Below are positions 1 to 7,714 of a DNA stretch of 64,000 nucleotides, in pieces. The position numbers were made by a program, and so were the translations under genes. The DNA comes from Verrucomicrobiota bacterium. Its GTDB lineage: Bacteria > Verrucomicrobiota > Verrucomicrobiia > Opitutales > UBA953. The notes beneath the pieces were generated by a model, which saw only the letters and a list, made by a program, of their open reading frames with translations, was not told the origin of the DNA and did no database searches. The stretch lies in NCBI GenBank assembly GCA_014193315.1, contig BJHS01000003.1, positions 140,245 to 204,244 on the forward strand, read 5' to 3'. Within the stretch, counting starts at the first letter, position 1. Each line of letters opens with the position of its first letter.

Positions 1-720
1 TGCCCGATCGGCCTCGCCGTCTCCTGTTCCGCCGACCGCAACGCCAAGGCGAAGATCGACCAGGACGGTGTCTGGATCGAGCAGCTCGAGACCGACCCCG
101 GCCGCTTCATCCCCGCCGCGGCGCGCAAGCATGCCGACGCGACGAAGGTCGTGAAGATCGACCTCAACCGTCCCATGGCGGACATCCGCGCCGAGCTCTC
201 GAAGCATCCCGTCACGACGCGCCTCGCGCTCACCGGCACGCTCGTCGTCGCCCGCGACATCGCACACGCCAAGATCCGCGAACGCCTCGAGCAGGGCGAA
301 GGCCTGCCGCAGTTCATCAAGGACCACCCCGTCTACTACGCCGGTCCCGCCAAGACCCCCGCCGGCCTGCCCTCCGGTTCGTTCGGGCCGACCACCGCCG
401 GTCGCATGGACAGCTACGTCGAGCTCTTCCAGAAGCACGGCGGTTCGCTCGTCATGATTGCCAAGGGCAACCGCGGCGAGGCCGTCACTAAAGCGTGCCA
501 GGCGCACGGCGGTTTCTACCTCGGCTCCATCGGCGGTCCGGCCGCCATCCTCGCGCAGGAGAACATCCGCAAGGTCGAGGTCATCGATTATCCCGAGCTC
601 GGTATGGAGGCCGTCTGGAAGATCGAGGTCGTCGACTTTCCCGCGTTCATCCTCGTCGACGACAAGGGCCATGACTTCTTCCGCGACCTGCCCGGGGGCT
701 GCGGCCTCTGCGGCCCCTGA
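1..720 (+). CDS. Class I fumarate hydratase, C-terminal part (partial)
   Basis: This is the last 239 residues of an iron-sulfur (class I) fumarase, which interconverts fumarate and malate in the citric acid cycle. The frame is open from base 1, so the start and the Fe-S N-terminal domain lie outside the window. The family core is clear: an LTGT segment, a YAGPAK motif, the [15 protein letters not shown] block, [22 protein letters not shown], and the terminal stretch GMEAVW...[16 protein letters not shown]. The beta-domain motifs are intact, with no sign of decay. The C-terminal GGCGLCGP tail adds two cysteines close together. No terminator is visible before the esterase gene 38 bases downstream. 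Whether it is a one-chain or two-subunit enzyme cannot be decided from the fragment. Confidence 0.95.
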   Translation, partial: CPIGLAVSCSADRNAKAKIDQDGVWIEQLETDPGRFIPAAARKHADATKVVKIDLNRPMADIRAELSKHPVTTRLALTGTLVVARDIAHAKIRERLEQGEGLPQFIKDHPVYYAGPAKTPAGLPSGSFGPTTAGRMDSYVELFQKHGGSLVMIAKGNRGEAVTKACQAHGGFYLGSIGGPAAILAQENIRKVEVIDYPELGMEAVWKIEVVDFPAFILVDDKGHDFFRDLPGGCGLCGP

Positions 721-758
721 GCCGTTGACGGACGCTGGCCGGGGTGTATCCAGAAAGC

Positions 759-1694
759 ATGCCCCTCATGCTTACCCTGGCCGCATTTCTTTGTGCCGCC
801 GAGCCTGCCTCCGTCGCCAAGCCAGCCGCCGAGCCTGTCTCCGAAGACACCCCGGCCACGCTCAAGAAAATTCCCGTCTATCCCAAGACAGTCGCCGTCC
901 TCAAGGACGTCGCGTATCTCGGTGGCACGCGCAAGGAGAAGGCCGATATCTACTCGCCGCTCGACCACGACAAGGCCAAGCCGCTTCCCGGCATCATCGT
1001 CATCCATGGCGGCGGCTTCAACGACGGCGACAAGGCACGCGGCCGCGAACTGAACATCAGTGAGAACCTGACGCTCAAGGGATACGTCTGCATGAGCATC
1101 AACTACAAGCTACGCCGGATGCAGGGGCAGGTCACCTGGCCGCAGAGTTTGTATGACGCGAAGGCCGCCGTGCGCTACCTTCGCAAGGAGGCCGCGGGTC
1201 TCGGCGTGGACCCGGAGAAAATCGGGGTCATCGGCTGCTCGGCAGGCTGCAATCTCGCGATGATGCTTGCCACGACCGGGCTGGTCGATGGTTTCGACGC
1301 CGTGCCGGGCGAACCTTACCAGGATGTCTCCGCCCGCGTCGCGTGCGCGATTGGTTTCTACGGTGCCGTCGACCTCATGAATTACCACGACATGAAGATG
1401 TTCGCGAAGACCCGCGAAGAGGCGCCCGAGCTTTACAAGAAGGGGTCGCCGATCACCTACCTCGACGCCAAGGATCCGCCCATGCTCCTCGTCCATGGCA
1501 CGGCCGACACCACGGTGCCGCTCAGCCAGAGCGAAACCTATCTTCGGATTGCCAAGGAAAAGGGAGCCCCCTGCGTGCTCGAGGTCATTCCAGACGCTCC
1601 GCATACCTTCGACTTGCAGCCCAAGCAGCGCGACCTCCGCCCGCTCGTCGCGGCCTTCTTCGATCAGCACCTCAAGGGCAAGCAGGCCAAATAA
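759..1694 (+). CDS. Secreted alpha/beta hydrolase, BD-FAE/carboxylesterase-like
   Basis: A 311-residue alpha/beta hydrolase, probably an exported esterase. ATG 759 is chosen over GTG 744 because it places a short hydrophobic signal segment (MPLMLTLAAFLCAA) at the N-terminus. The oxyanion motif HGGGF lies near residue 90, the nucleophile elbow GCSAG near residue 160, and LVHGTADTTVP and PDAPHTF supply the expected Asp and His. This pattern fits the esterase/lipase families used to de-acetylate plant polysaccharides or to split small esters. The substrate cannot be read from the sequence. A bidirectional terminator follows directly after the stop. Confidence 0.85.
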   Translation: MPLMLTLAAFLCAAEPASVAKPAAEPVSEDTPATLKKIPVYPKTVAVLKDVAYLGGTRKEKADIYSPLDHDKAKPLPGIIVIHGGGFNDGDKARGRELNISENLTLKGYVCMSINYKLRRMQGQVTWPQSLYDAKAAVRYLRKEAAGLGVDPEKIGVIGCSAGCNLAMMLATTGLVDGFDAVPGEPYQDVSARVACAIGFYGAVDLMNYHDMKMFAKTREEAPELYKKGSPITYLDAKDPPMLLVHGTADTTVPLSQSETYLRIAKEKGAPCVLEVIPDAPHTFDLQPKQRDLRPLVAAFFDQHLKGKQAK

Positions 1695-1723
1695 AAAAGG
1701 CGCCCGAGTGGGCGCCCTTTTTA
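1693..1723. terminator. Bidirectional intrinsic terminator
   Basis: A perfect seven-pair GC stem (GGCGCCC at 1699-1705, GGGCGCC at 1710-1716, loop GAGT) is flanked by an A-tract on the left and a T-tract on the right. It can end the esterase on the plus strand and the DUF5684-like gene on the minus strand. Confidence 0.85.
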
Positions 1724-1741
1724 TTACGATCAACCGCCAGC

Positions 1742-2202
1742 TCAGGGCTGCTGGTTGTAGGTCGACTTGTCGAAGGCCAAGGCCGTCCAGAAGAAGAGGT
1801 CCGTGACCGGTAAGGCGAGGCCGAGGCCGAAGCCCACGCCCTTGCCGAAGCGTTTCGCAATGCGCTGGCAGAGCCAGACCCACCAGGAGGCGAGCAGCAG
1901 TCGGCAGATGACCTTCGCGCCCTTGTTGTGGGCCATGAGGAAGGGGATGACGAGTAGGAGCGGGAGTGTCCACCAGGCCGAGAGGCCGGCAATGCGGGTG
2001 AGGATCACGTGATGGTCGACGGGATGATCGCCTTCCAGCCCTGATGGCCGGCCTTCTCGAAGATCAGCCAGAGCCCACGGAGGCTGAAGGCGATGGCGGC
2101 GACCAAGGCGACGGCGAGAAAGCAGACGACGAAGATCTTGCCGTAGACTTCGGGTGGGACGTCGGTAGCGAGGTGGGAGGCGAACACAGGGGTGAGGTTC
2201 AT
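1742..2202 (-). pseudogene. DUF5684-like membrane protein with a one-base frameshift
   Basis: Two overlapping minus-strand frames together make one protein. The 5' part (start ATG at 2202) reads through two hydrophobic stretches to IFEKAGHQGWKAIIP and then stops at 2005. The 3' part continues in another frame as VILTRIAGLSAWW...FGKGVGFGLGLALP and ends at 1742. Adding one base near 2020 joins them as IP-x-DHHVILTRIAG, which aligns without a gap to IPIYNVILLLRVAG in the neighbouring paralogue at 2294-2725. The family (DUF5684-like, four or so membrane helices) has no settled function. The break is either a recent real mutation or a sequence error, because both halves keep good coding quality. 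Confidence 0.75.
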
Positions 2203-2241
2203 GCGAGGTTTCTAGCACGACGCTAGGCCGCGTCCACGCCC

Positions 2242-2268
2242 AAAGAAAAAGGCGCCCGAGCGGGCACC
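2242..2268 (-). terminator. Intrinsic terminator after the DUF5684-like gene
   Basis: Read on the minus strand, the hairpin GGTGCCCG-CT-CGGGCGCC (one G-T pair) is followed by TTTTTCTTT. It sits just past the stop of the gene at 2294-2725 and separates it from the frameshifted paralogue. Confidence 0.75.
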
Positions 2269-2293
2269 TTTCCTGTAGGTCAAGCGACGGAAT

Positions 2294-2725
2294 TTAGGCT
2301 TGGGCAGGCTGTTCGCCGACGTACTTAGAGTCGCCGAATCCGAGGATGAGCCAGAAGATCGGGGCGAGCAACGTGAGTCCGATCCTGAAGCCGACGCCCT
2401 GGCCGAAGTTGGTCGAGATGCGGTGGTTCACCCAGACGATCCAGACCAGGCAGGCAATTACGCCGAGGATGTGTATGTAGACGATGAGCGGAGTGAAGAC
2501 CCAATACCAAGGAAGGCCGGCGACGCGGAGCAGTAAGATGACATTATAGATTGGAATCAGGACTGCCCAGCCCGGCTGGCCGGCCTTGGCGAAGACCTTT
2601 GACATGCCGATGACGATACTTATCCACACGAAAGGGAAGAAGATTAAGATTAGAACCCTGATGGCGACCATGAGGAACACCACTTCGATGTTTGATTCCA
2701 TGAGGACGGGGATGAGTGTATTCAT
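2294..2725 (-). CDS. DUF5684-like integral membrane protein
   Basis: A 143-residue membrane protein with about four hydrophobic segments. It shows the family pattern of a first helix pair, then KAGQPGWAVLIPIYNVILLLRVAG, a long hydrophobic stretch, and the closing FGQGVGFRIGL...ILGFGDSKY. ATG 2725 is preferred to TTG 2749. It is the intact paralogue of the frameshifted gene downstream, and the two form a small same-strand pair. Its role is unknown; some relatives are fused to signal-peptidase-like domains. The stop is followed by its own terminator. Confidence 0.75.
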   Translation of the reverse strand: MNTLIPVLMESNIEVVFLMVAIRVLILIFFPFVWISIVIGMSKVFAKAGQPGWAVLIPIYNVILLLRVAGLPWYWVFTPLIVYIHILGVIACLVWIVWVNHRISTNFGQGVGFRIGLTLLAPIFWLILGFGDSKYVGEQPAQA

Positions 2726-2791
2726 GAAGTGAATACGACTATCCCCCAAAGCGTTCTTCCTCCAGCCTAATCGTAAGCGTCGCCCGAGCGC

Positions 2792-3184
2792 TTACTTCTC
2801 CCACTCCAGCGCGCCGCGCTTGAACTCGTAGACCAGGCCGAGCACGAGCACGCCGAGGAAGACCGCGGTCGCCGCGGTGATGGCGATGCCGGCCGCGAGG
2901 AATTCGCGGTAGACCAAGGCCCACGGCACGAGGAAGACCACCTCGATGTCGAAGAGGATGAACAGCATCGCCGTCAGGTAGAACTTCACGGCGAACTTGG
3001 GGTGGGGCTTGCCCTCCATCGGCAGGCCGCACTCGTAGGCCTTGTCCTTGATGTAGTTGCCCTTGGCGCGCTGGCCGAAGAGGTGGCTGGCGGCGAGGAT
3101 GCCGGCCGGGATCGCGAGACCGAGGGCGATCTGGATGAGGACCGGCAGGTAGGTCGAGAGGGACTGGGCTTCGGCGAGGACCAT
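2792..3184 (-). CDS. nuoA: NADH-quinone oxidoreductase subunit A
   Basis: A 130-residue NuoA, a small membrane subunit of respiratory complex I (NDH-1). It has three hydrophobic helices and the family blocks KDKAYECGLP, FAVKFYLTAMLFILFDIEVVFLVPWA and the C-terminal YEFKRGALEW. The conserved acidic and Cys positions of the YECG loop are present. ATG 3184 fits known N-termini better than TTG 3223, which falls in the upstream terminator. nuoB is not next to it: the upstream neighbour is a DUF4340 gene closed by a terminator, and the downstream neighbour is a DUF5684-like gene. nuoA therefore stands alone here and the rest of the complex must be coded elsewhere. Confidence 0.93.
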   Translation of the reverse strand: MVLAEAQSLSTYLPVLIQIALGLAIPAGILAASHLFGQRAKGNYIKDKAYECGLPMEGKPHPKFAVKFYLTAMLFILFDIEVVFLVPWALVYREFLAAGIAITAATAVFLGVLVLGLVYEFKRGALEWEK

Positions 3185-3198
3185 CGGAGACGGACACG

Positions 3199-3231
3199 AA
3201 AAAGCCCTCGCCGGGGGAGGCAAGGGCTTTT
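3199..3231 (-). terminator. Intrinsic terminator between the DUF4340 gene and nuoA
   Basis: The arms AAAAGCCC and GGGCTTTT with further GC pairs inside form a hairpin just after the DUF4340 stop. It suggests that nuoA is transcribed separately from the Gld-like operon. Confidence 0.7.
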
Positions 3232-3245
3232 GCGGGGCAGGGGGC

Positions 3246-4295
3246 TTATTTGACCCCGGGTGGCGCGGAAACCGGGCCGAGCCCAGGGATGTTCAACGTC
3301 GGTCCCGCACCCGGACCCGGTTGGGCGGGCGGCGGCTCGACCGCCTTCTTGAACTCGGCGAGGGTCGCCGGCAACTGCTCGGCGAGCCACGGCGGGGCGA
3401 TGAACTCGGCCTTTGCCGTCATCCCGTTGGACTTATGCTTCGGGTCGGAATGGGTCACGCGCATCCAGAGTTTGGGGCTTTCGTTCGGACCGGTGGCGGC
3501 GGTCTTGGCGAGGGTCAGCGTCACCGTCGCGCCCTCGAAGAGCACGAGCTGGATCGACCACGGCTTGGTGAACGCGGCGGTCGCGTCTTTGTCGCCCTTG
3601 GCCACGGCGTCGTTGGCGCGCAACGTCATCAGCACGTTGGTCATCTCCTCCAGCAGGCCGCCTTCCTTACCGCCGAACGGCTTGCCTTTTTCGGGGCGGG
3701 CGAAGGTGAGGGTGCCATCGGTCCAAGTGAACGTGAGTGACTTCAGCTCTTCCGGCTTGGCGGTGAACAGCACTGGGTCGAACCAATTGACCGGGTCGGC
3801 CTCGAGGAAGCCCGTGAAGTTGGTGCGGATCGCCTGGACGCCGCCTTGGCCGTCGGCCACGGTCGCTGCGGCGCCGAGCCCGTCGTCGGTCGCTTTGCCA
3901 AACGTCAGTTCGAAGGCCTTGCCGTCGGCACCGACCAGGCGGAGCGATGAGTCGAGGTTGAGCTTCTCGATGCGTTTCGGGTTCGTCGTGAGCACGCCGA
4001 AACTCTCCGCCTTTTGCAGCGAGCGGAAGAGCGGGATGAGCCGGTTCTCGAGGTCGGCCGGGAGGCCTTGTTTCTCCTTGACCACCCAGACCCCGTCGGC
4101 GCCCTTCTCCAAGGTCGTGGCCTTGCCGGTAGGTTTGAGGGTGATGGTCAAGCTCCGGGCGCCATCGAGCGCGGTGACGGTGAGCAGCGGGGACTTCGCT
4201 TCGCCAGCGCTGGCTGGTTCGCGGCTAAGCTGCAGGGTGAGGAGCGCGGCGGCACCCAGGACGAGGGCGAGCAGGAGCAGTTTGGTCGGACGCAT
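3246..4295 (-). CDS. DUF4340 domain protein, last gene of the Gld-like ABC operon
   Basis: A 349-residue protein with one N-terminal membrane anchor (about residues 5-22) and a soluble exported body of repeated beta-rich units, as in DUF4340 proteins. Typical elements include the early SREPASAGEAKSPLLTV segment, 'GVWVVKEKQGLPAD', and repeated 'F-T-G-K-A' strand patterns. The C-terminus is Pro/Gly-rich. It starts three bases after the GldG-like gene, so translation is probably coupled. DUF4340 proteins commonly accompany GldG-like auxiliary proteins of an ABC-2 exporter, but their biochemical role is not known. A terminator follows. Confidence 0.8.
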   Translation of the reverse strand: MRPTKLLLLALVLGAAALLTLQLSREPASAGEAKSPLLTVTALDGARSLTITLKPTGKATTLEKGADGVWVVKEKQGLPADLENRLIPLFRSLQKAESFGVLTTNPKRIEKLNLDSSLRLVGADGKAFELTFGKATDDGLGAAATVADGQGGVQAIRTNFTGFLEADPVNWFDPVLFTAKPEELKSLTFTWTDGTLTFARPEKGKPFGGKEGGLLEEMTNVLMTLRANDAVAKGDKDATAAFTKPWSIQLVLFEGATVTLTLAKTAATGPNESPKLWMRVTHSDPKHKSNGMTAKAEFIAPPWLAEQLPATLAEFKKAVEPPPAQPGPGAGPTLNIPGLGPVSAPPGVK

Positions 4296-4298
4296 GGT

Positions 4299-6200
4299 TT
4301 AGTTGGACTGGCGGCGGCGGCTGAGGAAGTAGGCCAGCCCGAGAAGCGCGGCCAGGAGCGGGCCGGCGAGGAGGTTGAACAGTTGCAGGCGACGACCGAG
4401 CGACGTCACCTCCTCGTTCGAGCGGCGGCGGATCTCGCGGCGGTCGTCCATGAACTGCTCGGCCTGCTTCTGCGCTTTCTCGATCTCGCGTTGGATCTCA
4501 GGGGTCACGATCAGCCCCTTGGAAAGGTCGCCGCCTTGGCTCTTGCCGAGTTCGAGGATGCGGGCGTTGGCCGCCTCGAGCTGCTTCTCGATCTCGTCGA
4601 GCTTGGCTTGGTAGTTGATCTGCGCCTTGCGGTTGAGGTCCTCGACGACCTTGAACGGGCGGAGCGCCGTGCCTTTCGTGCGCAGCGAGCCCAGGTCATC
4701 GTTGCCCACGAGCGATTCGACGGCGTTGAGCACAAAGGCGAGGTTGTCGTTGGCCGGCTCGGCCACCGTCTGCCCGCCAGCTTGGCGTTGGCGGACCGAG
4801 AAAGGGTCGAGCATGAAGTCGGCGTCGGCCACCACCAGCAGGCGGCCGGGCTTGGCGGACACCGCGAGGTGCGGGGCCACCGGTGCTTTCGCGGGCGGGG
4901 TGGCCGCGGGCTTGCCTTCGGCCGGCTTGGCCTCCTCGACCGGCGCACCCTTCGGAAAGGCCGAGGGGAAGGAGCCGCTGACGAGGGCGGCGAGCACGCG
5001 GGGCTTGCCGTCGGGACGGAAGCTGAGCCCGACTTTCTCAAAGGGACCGGCGTTGGCGGTGGTCGTGGCGACCGCCCCGACGGACGCGCCCTGGAGGGTG
5101 ATGAGCGGCTCGAAGCGGACGCCCTTCTCGGCACCCGAAATGAGCGAGAGCGCCCCGGCTTCCATCAACTGCATCTCATGCAGCTCACTGGTCAACGGGG
5201 AGCTTTTCTCGAAGGAGTCCGGGCCGACGGAGATCGCCGGCGGGTACTGCACCGGCTCGCCGCGCGAGCCGCGGATCGGCAGGTTGCGGGTGAGGTCGCC
5301 GGTCACGGCTTCCAGCTCGACGTTGACGCCCCAGCCGCGCAGGAGCGTGGCGTCGCTGGCGGCGCCCATGGCCATCGGGGCCATCATGAAGGGCATCCCG
5401 CCTTGTTGGAATTTCTGGAAGCGCGAGAGCGGGTCGATCGCCGCGAAGACCTGGCCGCCGCCCAGCAAGAACTGGTCGACCGCGTAGGCGAGCTTGTCCG
5501 CGAGGTGGTGCGGGTGGAGGAGGACGACGACCGCGGTGCCGGCGGGGAGCTCGGCCGCTTGGTTGCTCAGCGTGATGACCTGGAAGGTCTGGGCCAGCTC
5601 GGCCAGGAGCACGTCGGCCGGGCCGGCTTGCGCTTCCTGTCCCGGCGGGACGTCGTTGGTGATGTTGAGCGTGTTGATGAGGACGAGCTTCGGGCGGTCG
5701 AGGCGCGTGACCGAGGCGATCAACTTGGACAGGTCGTATTCGAGGAACTTCTCGCGCGCCGGGTCGAGGTAGCCGACCGCCTTGACCGAGTCGGCCTGTT
5801 GGGCGGTGAGGCCGAGGTAACCCGTGCCTTGCGCGGTGCGGATGCCATTGAGGCCGTGGCGCTGCGCACGTTGCTCATCCTTGGTGTCAGGCTTCGGGTC
5901 GGTCAGGGTCAGGCGAAGTTTGCCGCTCGAGGCCGCGACGTACTGGCGAAGCAACGTCTCGACGCGGCGAGCGTAGCTTTCCCGGTAGGCGCCGAGCTTG
6001 ACGTCGGCGCGGCTGACGAAGAACTCAAGCTTCACGGGTTCGTCGAGCTTGGCAACGAGGCGGCGGGAGGCCGGGGCGAGGGTGAAGGTGCGGTCCGCGG
6101 TGAAGTCGGCGCGGACGCCGACGACGGAGGAGAGGAGGTTCGCGAAGAACGCCGCGGCCACGAGGGCGAAGGCGGCGAGCAGGGCTTGGGGGCGGGACAT
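4299..6200 (-). CDS. GldG-like ABC transporter auxiliary protein
   Basis: A 633-residue membrane-anchored protein of the GldG/ABC_transp_aux type. A transmembrane helix lies near residues 7-28, followed by the family start 'DFTADRTFTLAPASRRLVAKLDEPVKLEFFVSR'. Next come the large periplasmic glutamine-amidotransferase-like domain, a coiled region around residues 520-600 (IEKQLEAANARILELGKSQ and onwards), and a second helix near the C-terminus followed by SRRRQSN. An Ala/Pro/Lys-rich linker lies in the middle. It sits 19 bases after the permease gene and 3 before the DUF4340 gene. In Bacteroidetes GldG works with GldA and GldF in gliding and secretion; outside that phylum the cargo is unknown. 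Confidence 0.88.
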   Translation of the reverse strand: MSRPQALLAAFALVAAAFFANLLSSVVGVRADFTADRTFTLAPASRRLVAKLDEPVKLEFFVSRADVKLGAYRESYARRVETLLRQYVAASSGKLRLTLTDPKPDTKDEQRAQRHGLNGIRTAQGTGYLGLTAQQADSVKAVGYLDPAREKFLEYDLSKLIASVTRLDRPKLVLINTLNITNDVPPGQEAQAGPADVLLAELAQTFQVITLSNQAAELPAGTAVVVLLHPHHLADKLAYAVDQFLLGGGQVFAAIDPLSRFQKFQQGGMPFMMAPMAMGAASDATLLRGWGVNVELEAVTGDLTRNLPIRGSRGEPVQYPPAISVGPDSFEKSSPLTSELHEMQLMEAGALSLISGAEKGVRFEPLITLQGASVGAVATTTANAGPFEKVGLSFRPDGKPRVLAALVSGSFPSAFPKGAPVEEAKPAEGKPAATPPAKAPVAPHLAVSAKPGRLLVVADADFMLDPFSVRQRQAGGQTVAEPANDNLAFVLNAVESLVGNDDLGSLRTKGTALRPFKVVEDLNRKAQINYQAKLDEIEKQLEAANARILELGKSQGGDLSKGLIVTPEIQREIEKAQKQAEQFMDDRREIRRRSNEEVTSLGRRLQLFNLLAGPLLAALLGLAYFLSRRRQSN

Positions 6201-6219
6201 GGCGGGGAGCGGCGAGGGG

Positions 6220-6990
6220 TTAGCGACGTTCGACGATGACGGTGCTCAAGCCCAGGCCGGCGAAGGCCAGCGAGAGGAAGTAGACCGTCGGCTGGAGGTC
6301 GAAGAGGCCGAGCGTGAACGGCTCGAGGTTGCGCCAGAGGCCGAGTCGGCGGATGACATCCACGGTCTCGTCGGGTAGCACGCCGACGAGCAAGCCGTCG
6401 AAGACGCCGTACCCGAGGAGGACCAGGACGAAGCAGGCGAGGAAGCCGGTCACGAAGGCGATCACCTGGCTGCGCGTCACGGCGGAGGCGATGGCGGCGA
6501 GGCCGAGGCAGGCGCCGGCGCAGAGCAGGGAGCCGAGGTAGCCGTTGGCGATCACGCCCCAGTCGGGCGAACCGAGGTAGCCGACGGTGAGGGCGATGGG
6601 GAAGGTGACCAGCAAGGCGCAGGCGAGGAAGAGCCAGGCGGCGAGGAACTTGCCGAGCGCGGCTTGCCACACCGTCACGGGCCAAGTGAGCAGCAGCTCA
6701 AGGGTCCCTTGGCGGCGTTCCTCCGCCCAGAGGCGGGCGCCGGCGGCGGGGGCGAGGAAAGCCCAGAGCCACGGCTGGTAGAGGAAGAAGCGATCGAGGT
6801 TGGCGGTGCCGGCCTCGTAGAGGTTGCCGACGAAGAACGCGAGAGCCATGGCGAAGGCGTTGAAGACCGCCAGGAAGACGTAGGCTAGCGGCGTGCGGAA
6901 GTAGCCGGCGAACTCGCGTCGGACCACGGCGGCGAACGCGGCGCGGCCGTTGGGGCGGGCCGTGGGGGTGGAGTCGGAAGGGGAGGTCAT
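6220..6990 (-). CDS. ABC-2 type permease, GldF-like
   Basis: A 256-residue inner-membrane protein with about six hydrophobic helices. The N-terminal segment 'VVRREFAGYFRTPLAYVFLAVF' and the block EERRQGTLELLLTWPV are typical of GldF/ABC-2 permeases, where the second forms the coupling loop to the ATPase. The C-terminal helix ends in VIVERR. It lies 12 bases after the ATPase gene and 19 before the GldG-like gene, so the three form one transport unit. The transported substrate cannot be inferred. Confidence 0.88.
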   Translation of the reverse strand: MTSPSDSTPTARPNGRAAFAAVVRREFAGYFRTPLAYVFLAVFNAFAMALAFFVGNLYEAGTANLDRFFLYQPWLWAFLAPAAGARLWAEERRQGTLELLLTWPVTVWQAALGKFLAAWLFLACALLVTFPIALTVGYLGSPDWGVIANGYLGSLLCAGACLGLAAIASAVTRSQVIAFVTGFLACFVLVLLGYGVFDGLLVGVLPDETVDVIRRLGLWRNLEPFTLGLFDLQPTVYFLSLAFAGLGLSTVIVERR

Positions 6991-7002
6991 GACGGTTGAG
7001 GC

Positions 7003-7707
7003 TTAGGCGGTGAGGGTGCGGAACACCTGATTGAGGTCGGCCCCACGCGCGAGGAAGCGGTCGCGCGGCTCGTCGCAACGCAGCTCGCCCTTGGCGATGA
7101 CGATGACGCGGGTACAGAGCTCGCCGACTTCCTCGAGGATGTGGGTCGAGACGATGACGGCCTTGCGGCTGGCCATGTCCTTGAGGATGCGGCGCACCTC
7201 GTGCTTCTGGTTGGGGTCGAGGCCGTCGGTCGGCTCGTCAAGGATGAGGGCGGCCGGGTCATGGATGACGGCCTGGGCGAAGCCCACGCGCATGCGGTAG
7301 CCCTTGGAAAGCGTGTCGATGTTCTGCGCCGCCACGTCGGTGAGGCGGCAGAGGTCGAGGGTGGCGCGCACGCGCTCGGCGGGGGCGTCGAGCCCGCGGA
7401 GGTCGGCCGCGAAGCGGAGAAACTCCCGGACGGTCATCTCGCCGTAGGCGGGGGCGCCTTCGGGCGAATAGCCAAGGTGGCGCTTGGCCTCGATGGGTTG
7501 TTCGGCGACATCATGGCCCGCGACGCTCGCGGTCCCCGCGTCGGCGCGGAGGTAACCGGCGAGCAGTTTCATGGTGGTCGATTTGCCGGCCCCGTTGGGC
7601 CCGAGGAAGCCGATCACTTCCCCGCGGTCGACCGCGAAGGAGACATCGTGGACGGCGCGAAGGGCACCGTAGGATTTGCCGAGATTCTTAGCTTCGATGA
7701 GGGCCAT
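7003..7707 (-). CDS. ABC transporter ATP-binding protein, GldA-like
   Basis: A 234-residue ABC ATPase that drives the adjacent GldF-like permease. The Walker A motif is GPNGAGKST (about residues 36-44), the signature is LSKGYRMR, Walker B is ALILDEPTDGLDP, and the switch His lies in VSTHILEEV. The signature has Lys and Tyr where LSGGQ is usual, a variation common in GldA/NatA-type ATPases. The gene starts seven bases after the MscS gene, so both may share a transcript. Confidence 0.92.
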   Translation of the reverse strand: MALIEAKNLGKSYGALRAVHDVSFAVDRGEVIGFLGPNGAGKSTTMKLLAGYLRADAGTASVAGHDVAEQPIEAKRHLGYSPEGAPAYGEMTVREFLRFAADLRGLDAPAERVRATLDLCRLTDVAAQNIDTLSKGYRMRVGFAQAVIHDPAALILDEPTDGLDPNQKHEVRRILKDMASRKAVIVSTHILEEVGELCTRVIVIAKGELRCDEPRDRFLARGADLNQVFRTLTA

Positions 7708-7714
7708 GGGGAAA

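Noticed and set aside
4014..6239. A 741-codon open frame on the plus strand opposite the GldG-like gene
   Set aside because: It is a GC-driven antisense frame: composition is Arg/Glu/Gly/Val-biased, no domain is seen, and the opposite strand is a clear GldG-like gene.
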